In this document: one piece after another, positions 42,001-53,204 of the stretch | How positions within the stretch are numbered: the stretch's first letter is position 1 | Layout of the letters: each line of letters starts with the position of its first letter | Source: Luscinia megarhynchos | Taxonomy: Eukaryota > Chordata > Aves > Passeriformes > Turdidae | Assembly (NCBI GenBank): GCA_034336665.1 | Contig: CM067568.1 | Span: forward strand, 12,929,983-12,993,982 | Length of the DNA stretch: 64,000 nt | Reading direction: 5' to 3' | The notes under the pieces: model-generated | Databases searched by the model: none | What the model saw: only the letters and a program-made list of their open reading frames with translations | Told to the model about the DNA's origin: nothing | Made by a program: the position numbers and the translations under genes

Positions 42001-45000
42001 CTATTGTTCTGGTTTTGTTCTAGTGTTTTATGCACAGAAATTGCAAACCATTCACACAATTAAGGAACACACGCGAAGATACTCAGTTCCAGTCAAGCAG
42101 ATATTGTCTCCAGCTTAACTAAAAGTGTTCTCCCCCTTTCTTTGTCCTTTTCAAATTCCTGGAGTGTCAGACACAGAGGATTTTACAAAAGTACGATGCC
42201 TATGTTGAGGTACTGTACTCTCTACACCAAACAATTTTGTCTGCAATAGAATGGCAGCACGTGACATATTGAAAAGCACTGCAAGTATGCACATGTGCAT
42301 TCTGGCCAAATTAACATTCCCAGGATTTGGCCCTGGCTTTAAAGCACCAAATAGACATGCTCTAGTTATATCCCGTAATGATACACTGTTTTGATAGTTA
42401 CTGTATTTTTTTTCCACACAAAGTAGTTCAGCAATCACAGAAGTGGGGACTTAATGTTTCCTCCTTTACTGACCAGTATACAACTGAGTAATCTAAGTAT
42501 CCTTGGAAAAGCTCATGACCAAACATATATACCAAACAGCTGCTCACATTCTGTGCACATCCCTCCACTACTCTTTCCCTCTCCCGTTATGAAATGCAAA
42601 AAGCAAAAATCTCTTGGGCAGCACATAAACACGACCTTCACTGTTCTAATGATTCAAAAACAAACAAAGCATTTATGGCTTAAAATATTTCAAACAAGTA
42701 ATTTTTCTTCTAGTGTATAAATAGAAAACTATATACGAAAAATATCCAGCTTGTTCAATAGCCAATCATCTCAACTGAAGATACTATTTTCCAAAGCAAT
42801 TCTGAAGGCACCAAAAGTCATAAAGAAGTTGAAAACTGCCATTTACATCACATGTATGGACAAAAGCAATTGTTGCTGTGTCTGAATAAGGCTGACTATA
42901 AACACTTTACACTACAACAGGCCCTTTATCATAGAATCCAAGAACTTTAACAATTTAAAGTAACAATGACATTTTACTGGAACTTGCCTGGAATCTGCTC
43001 CTTGATTTGCTGGATAGCTCTCCACTACAATATTTACTATACTAGCAGCATCTCGGTAAAACCTTCTCACCCAAAGCATGCCCTCTGACAATTAATGCTT
43101 ATTCTGCACAAATCCAGTATGATTTTCACCTCACTTGTGCATGAACACAAGTTCTGCAGTTCTGTGCTGATGCAAATGTTAAGTCCTGTCATTTCCACAC
43201 GTGCATGTGTGGGAAGAGGGTGGGTATGTTTGTTTTTAAATACAGCTAGCATAACTTGCCATACTTCCCAGACTCTAGTTGACAAGAAAAAGGTTTTTGA
43301 ATGGTGTTTTATTGGCAGTATGTATGGATTTCAAGTCATGTATGTATCTGCAGACAAGCACATTTATTGCACAGAGGTCTACCTCTGGACTTCTACCAGT
43401 TTCCCCACAATTCAACACCAATTTATAGCAGAATTTATAGAGGAAAACAACAAAGATTCCATGAGTAACCCATGCCAAGCCCCAATTAAGACTTTCAAAA
43501 CAATAATTACTTGGTGTCAATTATGCCAGCACTTCTTATATGAGCATGCTTTAAGAATCCAAGCAGGGCTAGCCAAAGACTGCAGACACTTTATTAGCCT
43601 TTATTCATTCAACAGAATCTCTCTGAAAGCATCTATAAACCCAAATCTCAGCAGCTGTCTACATTTTTTATTGTAACCCTCAGCATTGTGAAAAGAATAG
43701 GCCTTTAGTTTGGAACTAGTTATTCTTGCATTTCTATACAGAAACACACTAAAAAGACTTAAAAAGAGACATATGTTAAAGGTTTTTAATTGCCATCCTA
43801 GTCTTAATGAACTCTTTGTAATGACTGAAACACTGTTCCTTAAGAGTAAATAATAGGTGCTACCAACACATGCACCTTCTCATTGCAAAAATACTCAAAT
43901 TCTGTAACAGCCTCCAAATGAAGTTGTTAGGAGACTTACAGGAACACTACAGGACCCAGCTGGTTGGGGTTTTTGAAATGCAATATTAAGGTTATCCTTT
44001 CTGTCAGCACATATTTAGTTTGCCACCTCCTCTTTCAGAGCACATGCATTACAAGAAGGTTTTCACAAACTTCTTCTTTAAAGCCAATAAAGTAGATTCT
44101 CTTTTAAAGGAGAAAAAAAAACATAAAACAAATAAATAATGGAATTATGGAATAATCCAATTATTAGCAAGCAAGCCACAAAAACAGGCACATTGTATAC
44201 AAAAGCACATGAATTCAGAAAAAATACACAGCACAGTTTTAAAAATCTCCCATAGAAAACTACATCAACACAATAATTCCTGTTTTTCATAATGAACCAT
44301 GCCAAATCTAAGTGGATAGCATTATTACAAGTAAGTTATTTAACTGATGTTTAGAAATTACTGGTGCCAACATACCCTTCCACATGAAGTACTCAAGGCT
44401 TCAGACATCCTCTAAATAGTCATGCAGAGATACTGCAGAACCAAATGACAAAAGCACAGCTGTTTTCCTGAGGCAGAGCACACCACTCGCTAACTTTTAA
44501 AGGCACCATTTCAGTACAAATTCGATTTATGAACTGGAGAAAAAAATACCAAGTGACCGAAGTAAATAAAGCTAAAGGTCTTTCCCTAACTTCAGCTTTT
44601 ATGGACAGAGACAGATATTATCTTTAAATTTAATAATGCACAGGTCGGTTATTAAAAAAATAAGGTTTTTTTTTTATTCTAAATGTGAATTTGGTAGAGC
44701 AAAAAAAAATCCCATTAAAACTATCCAGGCAATTTTTGCTGCACACATAAATTTTGTGTCAACTTTCCAAGCTCTCAGTGATGTTCTCCTAGTATCTGCT
44801 AATGTCTCCATCCCATGTTCAGCCCACCAACCTGACAGCGGCAGTTTGCAAAGCTTAATTCTCATATCTTAAAAAACAAACAAACAGAATCCTACCAGTT
44901 ATGTTTTGCACTGTGAGATTGGAAAGCCCCTGAAGATTAGCTGGCAGAACAACCCCAACCTGCCAGAACAATTCATCTCTGGCTTAGATGCTCTTCCTTG

Positions 45001-45060
45001 CAGCCATATTTCCCAAGGAACGCTCAAAACCAGATGTATTTCAAGTTGGATGAACCCTTC
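30001..45060. other. AT-rich intron, no gene seen
   Basis: The stretch contains AACC/AAAC-rich simple sequence near 30320-30340 and 30507-30532, and a 14-bp tandem duplication at 33253-33280. Alternating AT-rich sequence lies at about 38660-38725. An unusually long open frame at 43095-43676 is discussed under findings. Nothing resembles a known protein. Confidence 0.5.
33253..33280. repeat. 14-bp tandem duplication
   Basis: TGCTGACAGAAACA is followed directly by TGCTGACAGAAACC. The two copies differ at the last base only. Confidence 0.75.
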
Positions 45061-45064
45061 TGGC

Positions 45065-45330
45065 ACGCTGCTCCGGCTGTTCTCCTATGAGTAGAGCCCC
45101 CTTATGGCATGGGAATGGGGATTTTGGGAATGGGGATGAGGGAGGGGAGCAGCCTCTCACCTTGGGGACACCACGGCGGGACAGCTCCTGCGCTCCCAGG
45201 GGAACAGGCGCACGCACGTCCCAGGCACAGCATGGAGCAATCCTGGGCAGACACCCCCGTGCACAAGAAGCAGCTGCAGCTCTTCCAGGGCTTCCTGAAA
45301 AAAGCAGTGCCTCACCCCACTGCAAAGGGT
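45065..45330. other. GC-rich patch with exon-like frames on both strands
   Basis: A compact GC- and CpG-enriched patch lies in AT-rich intron. Plus strand: ATG at 45232 in strong context (A at -3, G at +4) opens a 97-nt frame starting MEQSWADTPVHKK. Third codon positions are rich in G/C, and the frame runs to a good donor, AAAGG|GTGAGC, at 45328/45329. Minus strand: TGCTTTTTTCAG|GAAG gives an acceptor at 45294 and CCCCAAG|GTGAGA a donor at 45161. They bound a 134-nt open frame starting EALEELQLLLVHGG. I do not recognise either product. This could be a nested first exon, a pseudogene fragment or chance. A 134-nt exon spliced after PLEKHA7 exon 3 would shift the downstream frame, which argues against a normal cassette exon. 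Confidence 0.35.
45111..45148 (+). other. Candidate G-quadruplex motif
   Basis: Six G-runs (GGG, GGGG, GGG, GGGG, GGG, GGGG) occur within 38 bp, and the GGGAATGGGGAT unit appears twice. Loops are short, which satisfies standard G4 patterns on the plus strand. Confidence 0.65.
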
Positions 45331-48300
45331 GAGCAGCTCCAAATCAAATGGCAGCTGAAGCTTTTCTCTGCCGTTTATAATAGTGCTGGTTAAATGCAAA
45401 CTCTGTAAAATGTTTGCATAATGATATCTTGCAATATTCAAAGTAATGCATGTTGCTGTGTACAGTACACTGCCTCTGTTTTTACTGGCCTCATATTCCA
45501 TATAAACAGAAGACAAGGATACACTTCTTCTTATCACAACCTCCCACACTGAACCGCATTATCTTAAATTACTGGTCCTAAAAGGAAAAACAGTTCTAGC
45601 ATTGTTATTTTCTTCAATATCCAGCTTAATTCCTTGTAATCAATACTAGGCAGATCATTTAAATAAACTTCACCAGACACTAAACTCCAAATGTACCATA
45701 ATTCTACTCAGAATTCTCAGGCTTTATGTAATTACAGAAACCATTCAAAAATCCCACGTTATTTAAGCAAACAAAGATCTAAACCTTAGCTATGAAACTA
45801 CGGAGCTCAGAGAAAAGATGCATCATTTCAACTCTTTTTCAAGATTAATTAATCCGGAGTGAGACATTTAAAAAGTAGATTTATTCCTTAACAGTCACAA
45901 AGTTGGCACAAAAAATGCCCTCTTGTGGCACAGCAGAACCCTGCAGAGCCTGCCCTCGGGCCCTCCAGCTTAGCTTCTAGAACAAGAACGTATGACTCAG
46001 GGCTTGTTTTGAAACTCAAATGAGATAAGGAAAGCAGGTAATAAAGTAAACTAAAACTGCAGGTATCATTCAGACTTTGAATGAATGCTTGAACCCAACC
46101 CAGTTTCTCTATGTGGCTTTTTTTTTTTTCTTGAGCGTTAATCCAAGTAGTGAGTACATCTGGCTCTCCTATAAATCTGAGCATAATCCAATTCCTGGGG
46201 AAAGCTGCTCTCTGCTTGGAAGACAGCATAGTCACTTTAGCAGATTCCTGAAAGGGGAGTTTTTGTGCTTCTTGAAACCTCTTTATTAAGGAAGATGTTG
46301 AAATTGTTTTTATACATCTTTAACTATAGGCAACCATTTCCAAGACTGCCTCACTCTCCCTCACCTCAGACCACTAATTCTTAGATAGACCACTGATTAT
46401 GAGGGGAACAATTGACTGATTGACAGGACTACAATCAACAGATTTTCCTCTCATGGAGCAAAGCTAGCACAGTACACATTTTTCTGTTAATAGAAATGTG
46501 GCTGTGACAGCTTCAATTCCCTTACTTGGAAGCAGCATCTTTCACACAGGTATTATTTTAGCTGCTTTTCTAGCTCTCAGCCTGCCAAAATGATCTTAAA
46601 AGTAGTGGTTCATTTGCAAGCAAACCAAAAAAAACAAAAAAGAAACCCTTTAAACTGAAGTCAACCCTCCACAAGCACTCAAATCCTGATGCCCAGCGAT
46701 GAGGAGGGGCCTCTCCCATTCTGAGCCTACAATACAGCAAAGAGTACATTCTTTAACACATCACTCTCTTGGTTGCATCTGCTCAACCAATGGCAGTTTT
46801 GGCAGCCTCCCAAATTATTCCTTTTATTCCTGAGGACAGTCCCCAACAGCTTGGGTCCCTCATCCTGCTCCTCTCTGAACAGTCTGCAGTGAGAGGTGTT
46901 GCTCTGTTTTTCCCAAGACTCAGCTCAAGTAGGCAGCAGTTGTTTGGAGGCACAGGAGTATCTTATTTCAGCTGCCAGTTCACCTGCAGCAGCCCGCAGC
47001 AAGGTCACACTCACTAAGGTGAGCTCATTCAAAGTGCTGGGATGGAGCTGGCAGCAGCATCCACAGTACTGTGCAGCAGGAGAGAACGTGCAGGTTTGAA
47101 AGTGTTACATCTGAGACAAAAATAAAAGCATCTTGGTCTTTTCCCTCAGTGCAATAACAAAACAAAACCACCACAAAACAGTTTTACAATCTATTATTAC
47201 AAACCCTGAACCAAGCACAACATTTTAGTTAAAATATTAAGACAACTTTAGAACACAAGTCATTTTAATTATCTGAATGTCTGACGCTTTTTCTTTTCAG
47301 ACACAAGCCATCCATGTTTGGTTTTTACAAAAGCATCTTCAAAGTTTTCAGTTGAAGTTCCAAGAACTTTTTTTTTAAACACTTGTTATAAAACCAAAGC
47401 ATTTTAAAATTAATTTACTATTTAATACTCAGTTAAATCACTAGGTCATTTCATCAGCAAGAGCACAGTTGTAAACTCAAAAGAGTTAAATCTTTTTTCA
47501 CGAGAGTCAGTGAGCTTTTTCTCAAAACTTGGTTTGTATGTAGCTGAGATGGAAGTCTCCCCAGGAAGAGCAGGATGCACACACTGTATTTGTAGTGGTC
47601 TGAGCTCCCCAGATGACAGAACACCTATAAAATGGTCCTGGAAACACACACAATGACCAAAGCAGATTCCTCTGGACAAAGCCCTGCCAGCCACACTGCA
47701 AAGTTACTCAGGCAGCTCAGAAACCACGCAGGATTGTGGTGACAGACTTTAGCAACCAACATGACAACAGGGGAAACTGTAGGATTGAGATATTTTTCAA
47801 CATTTTGCTCACCCAGCACTTGCAGCAAAGATTCTCAAATCAAAAGTCATTAGGCTGTATTCTTCCAGGTGGAACAGTTCAACAGCTCTTTTCTTCTTAA
47901 ATACAACTGAGTTCTTTTTCCACTTTTGAAATCAATAAATCAGTATTTCCTTCCAGAGTTATCCTTGCTTGTGTCTATTTTCTATATCCTGGTCTTGCTA
48001 AACAGACAAGTTTACTACCAGCCACTGAGTAAAACCAAGCCATAGGAAGATCTACAAACCACTTATCTGGTCAAGATCCCAACCTATTAAAAGCTGCCAT
48101 TTTTCAGACAACTGTATGTAGTTCTCCACCAGTGCATACAGAATGTAAGCAATAGATGTATGTGTGTACACATCCACATAAAAGGAGTGAGATGGGTTGG
48201 GGAAGGAGAGAAAAAAAAATCACAAGCGTCCTTATTACCTCGAGAATGGTTGTTAAGCCACACCTAAGATTGGAGATTTAATCTCTTCCAATCACTAGTA

Positions 48301-50651
48301 GGCTTCCTCCTCAACCAGCCTTCCTCAGGCATACCATAACAAAAAATTCCTCTCTCCATAATTTATCCCAGATCACTAACCTGAGTGTTGTCCCATGATG
48401 TCTGCAGCTCTCTTAGTCCCTCTGTCTTCTGATCTTGGAAGGAAATTCTCAATCTCTGTACCCACCCTTCTTGACTCAGCAAGTCTCCTCTCCAGAGCAC
48501 CAGCCTACCCATTGAGGCAGAGGGTACAATTTCCCAACCCCTCATAATCCCTGAGCAGGTTAGGAAGGTCTGTCATTTACTACACCACTTAGTGTATGCA
48601 TGTTTCAACAAATGGTATCGATTGCACAGGTCACAAGTATTTCACTTTTCTTGAAACAAGCAGCACTTCCCCATCAGCTACAAGGCAAAAATTCATGTGA
48701 CAATTGTAGGTCCCTCAGCTGTTTACAGCTACTCAAACAGTTAAGGTAACAAATTATACAGGATATCCTTATACCAGGCAACTTTAAAAAGGTAGCTGTG
48801 ACATTTAAGATAAGCTTCTTTAGCAGGCAATCTAAGAAGCCTATACAAAAAAACCCCACATTATTATTAAAAACATACTAAGCAGTAGCTCATTTGAGTG
48901 GGCTGGTGTGTCTTTCTTCCAAGCACTCAAATCACTGCTTTTCAAAATTCAAAATCTCTAAAAACTGCTATTCTTTTAGTAATGTTTAAAGTTTATTTCC
49001 AGAGAAACATTACATAAATAAAAACCTGGTTTTTCATGCCTTGCAGAAACTGTTTTCAACACTGATGGGGGAGGGGGATATCAACCTAAGAGCTAGAAAG
49101 CTTTGAAGAAGGGCATTCCTCTCCTACTGCATTTCAGATTAAGTACATACTCCTTCCTCTACTTGTCAAACCTGTTGACAAGCAAGTAGTTTTCCTTACA
49201 ATTAACCACTTTTAAAAATAATAACAAAAAAAAAATTAATAACTTCACAGAGTTACCATAGTCTACTTGAAAACTGAGTTAGTGAAAGGAGTCTTTATTC
49301 CAAAAAATGGTAAAGAGTCACATACACAAAATGAAGGAAAATTAACATAAAATATCTATAAGCTGAAAGTTTACTTTCAAATTTCTGATTGACCCAACTG
49401 AAACAGCATGAACTCCAGGAAAGACTTAGGGCAGAATAGCTCCTACCATTTCACAAAGCTTTTGAAAGAGATGTAACTACTTTTCCCTAGCATTAAGAAA
49501 AATACCCAATACAGAAAATATTTCCTCAAAGCAATCTGTGTCAGTAAGTATAGTATTTATCATGTTTTGATGGAGATGGCAAGTGCTCACCTCTCAGATT
49601 TATTCATCCAACATCAGATACCAAAAAAGCTTCCACTAGACAGTCAGTCTTTGACCTGCTTCAGCTTCAGGATTACTCTTTGCAGGGGGAGGGGAGAAGC
49701 TGCTAGCAATATAATTATAAATACATTTTAGCATAAATGTGTTTTGACACAAACTGATCAGGAAGAGGGAATATCTTCACTGTCAGTATCTTCCAAAATT
49801 TGAGCCCTGCAACTTTCTTTAAGAATGGAAGCCTCTACAAAAGCAATTGTTACCTTAGATGGAATGACACACGGAAAAAAAATCCCCTAATTTTTTTTTT
49901 TTTAACATACAGCATTCAAAAGACCAGAGGGATGTGTTTGGTTTTTCCCAGCAGATGAAATGTAAAGGCTTGTTTTTAAGACCTTGATGCCAGATCATCT
50001 CAGGAGCTTTTCAAAATGATGCACACATAATTATTTCAACACAATACTGCAAAAGCCTTTCTCATCATGTTTTTGGAAACTCTGCACTTTAATATCATCC
50101 TTGTTAATTTAATTTGCCCATAACATAAGGTGATAAAGTAATTAATGTACTTCTTAACTACTTTTAAAATTTTGTTTAATGTTTTAGCTTCTGGGCAGGT
50201 ACAGAGAAAATATTTCCTTCTCTCATTCAGCCAATTCAGTTAACAAGTATGTCAGAAGTGAAGAAAAACTACCAGGAACACACTTAAACCACTTTTTCTT
50301 TTCGCAATTTATGACCCACTAGGAATGGGAGAACAAATTTACATGGCTTTAGATTAAAAGCAGCTTGAAAAATAGAAAAGGAAATCACAATTTACTATTC
50401 AAAATTACCTGAAGCACTCAAGAAAAAAAGTACTGTAAGATTTTAAAAATCCATTTGTATCACAGACTATTAAGACACATTTTATTTTAGCTCTCTTCAG
50501 AAGTGAAATTCCAATGGGACCCATGTATTATCTGTCATAATTTAAATTGTTTTGTGACTTTTACTCCAGATCACCAAACATTCCTTTCTGGAAACATATG
50601 GTGCAGCATGAAAGATTTCATATATCAAATTCAGAACAGTCCAAAAACATT

Positions 50652-50692
50652 ACCAAAAAAAAAAACAAAAAACCAAAAACAAAAACAAAAAA
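50652..50692. repeat. A-rich (CAAAAA)n low-complexity tract
   Basis: A run of A-blocks separated by single or double C, about 41 bp. Confidence 0.85.
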
Positions 50693-51671
50693 CTACAAGT
50701 AAGCAAAAGCATTTGCAGTTCAACTACTGACAACTTCTGACACACTACTTCCCACAAAAAGTAATTGCTCTGACTGTTACAGAGAAATTGTTTTGTCTAC
50801 CTCACAAACAGTTAAAAGCTCCCAGAAGGTCGGGTTTTCTTAAAATAATCCCTTCCTAAGTGCCAGGTTCAGAAGTACTCTAAACTTCTTAACTAAAGCT
50901 CAACCTAAGAAAACCACATTCAGCTGAGATGAGCAGCACACTCCCTTTAAATCAGCAGAACATTGAGGCTTTCCTAACACTGCTCCTCCACTCTAATTCT
51001 TCATATGGGCAATCCTCCCAAACCATAGCACACTCAATCCATACCTTCTCCAAATTTCGATTCTCCTTCCTGGCAGAGAATTCTTACACTGGCAATTCAA
51101 CATTTTCACTGCAAAAGTCAGTAGCCAAAATAAATGGAATGTCAAGTTAATTGGCATGGAAGAGCTGCTGAGTCAAAATTAAGCACAAAAATGAATAATG
51201 CACTAGAATTTTTAATATATTTGCAGAGGTCAACAATCTCTCAATTTCTGTATTACTGCAGAACCAAGAAACCCTGTGATAGAGGGTTTAAGAACTCTGT
51301 TAAATCAATCAAACATATAATCATGCTTAATTTGTATTTTCACCTACATCATTTACAGACACCAAAATTCACCAAGAACAGAACTTCCAGTACATTTCTC
51401 TCACTCAGTTTCACCCAAAACTGTAAAAGCTCATGTTCATTATCATGCATGGAATTCCTGGGAAATTTAGTGAAAGGAACAAAAAGTTAGTATATCATTA
51501 CCATTCTGGGAAAAACAAAATTGTTGATGCCCAGTGTTACTTTTAAACCTATTCCATTTGCATTAGTACATTTGGAATTATCACAGTTTATCTAGTGCAT
51601 TAATAGAATTTCTTATTTTGCTACTAATCACAGAAATCTTAAAAATCCATGAGCAAAACCAATTTGGAATT

Positions 51672-51711
51672 TTCTTTCTAAAGAAAGTAGATAATCTTCT
51701 TTCTAAAGAAA
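51672..51711. repeat. Spaced 15-bp direct repeat of near-palindromic unit
   Basis: TTCTTTCTAAAGAAA occurs at 51672-51686 and again at 51697-51711, with starts 25 bp apart. The unit is nearly self-complementary. Confidence 0.75.
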
Positions 51712-52796
51712 AGCGATACATTATTCATTATTCATATTGTATAGCAGCACACTACATATAAAAATTAAGGTTTTTTTCTATACTCCCCCTGCCCACAAAG
51801 AAAAAGCAATTGGCCTGTTTACAATGCACATCATCCTAAGTGATGGAAACAGCTGTGTAACAGTCTAAACATAAATTTACAAGTGTTTTCATTTCCATAC
51901 ACAAACAAGGCTCTTCTGCTCATCAATAATTCAAATACTACTCACATTGCTTAAAAACACAATTTACAACTACTTCCTTTTAAGATTTCAGGCAACACTT
52001 AATCTGATTTCCACAAACCACAGTTTCCTGGAGCTCCTGCTGTCTGCCCACCACAGTGACACAGGAACAGCACACTGGCAATCACAGGCACTCCCCAAAT
52101 TGCTAATTGTAATTCCTCCACTGCACCTATCAAGGAAGATGGGCTGGATAAAAACTGGATTCCTGTAGCTCCCCTCTCTCCAACTGCTACTTTTCTGGTG
52201 AGGGAAAAGTCTCATCAGCCATACACAGGAACTTCAATTTTCCTCCTTGATTTCCCTCTTTAGCCCATGTTATTTATCAATACCATTTAACAGTTCATTT
52301 GCTGACTGCTGCATTTGATCAATGGAAAAAATAAAACCCTGGAACCTTCCTTTTAGGCAATGCTGATGTAGCAAATGGTGCAGAAAGAGAACACAGATAC
52401 TACATTTGAAACCATCCATATTATCCAACATGAACACTGCTTCTGGCCTTTTCAAATCCACACTCCCTGCTGTCCAAAATGCTTCATCTCTTTTCTGATT
52501 CTGAACATACAACACATCCAGAAGTTCACACTGAAAGGTTTTCAGTTCTCAACTTACCTAAACTTCCAGAAGTATTTCAAATCCTTCCTGCTCTTCTGCT
52601 AACTTTGGTTCTCTTCTTTAGGCAAACTAAGTTTAAACAGTGTTTTCAAAAACTTCCAAAGTTTGGGACATGCAACTACTATTATTAAAAGTGAACCATC
52701 AGTTCAGGCACTGCCACTGCTGCTTAGCTGCCACCTGACTCTGCAGCCATCCCAAGGGAAAGTCACAGCTGAGATCCCATTTAAAGAAGTGCAGCA

Positions 52797-53204
52797 CAGC
52801 TGGAGAAGGCTCTGGAGCACAAGCCCTGTGAGGAGCAGCTGAGGGAGCTGGGGGTGTTTAGCCTGGAGAAAAAGAGGCACAGGGGACCCTTATTGATCTT
52901 TACAACCACCTGAGAGGAGGCTGTAGCCAAGTGAGGGTTGGCCTCTTCTCCCAGAAGCAGGCAGCAGGACAAGAGGAAATGGCCTCAAGCTGCACCAGGG
53001 GAGATTTAGATTGGATGTTAGAAAAAATTACTTCAACAAAAGGGTTGTCCAGCATTGGAACAGGCTGTCCAGGGAAGTAGCTGAGTCACCATTCCTGGAC
53101 ATATTTAAATTAACTGGCATTTGGTTTAATGATGCACTTGGCATTGCCAGTTTAATGGTTGGACTTGATGATCTTAAGTTTCATATCCAATCTAAATGAT
53201 TCCT
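52797..53204 (+). mobile_element. CR1 LINE 3' end (sense orientation)
   Basis: Sense-strand CR1 hallmark blocks appear in order: GAGCAGCTGAGGGAGCTGGG, TTTAGCCTGGAGAAAAAGAG, ACAACCACCTGAGAGGAGGC, GGCCTCTTCTCCCAG, ACAAGAGGAAATGGCCTCAA, TTGGAACAGGCTGTCCAGGG, and GGACTTGATGATCTTAAG leading to a degraded terminal AATGATTCC. It is about 410 bp, 5'-truncated, and the best-preserved CR1 in the window. The 62-codon open frame near its end is incidental. Confidence 0.93.

Larger units (their letters stand above)
45331..52796. other. AT-rich intron, no gene seen
   Basis: It contains T13 at 49891-49903, A/CAAAAA-rich low complexity at 50652-50692, and a spaced duplication at 51672-51711. No exon or transposon is recognised. 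Confidence 0.5.

Noticed and set aside
42925..43080. Possible CR1 3' end starting ATCATAGAATCC
   Set aside because: Only the terminal 12-15 bases look CR1-like; the sequence after them does not follow the CR1 order.
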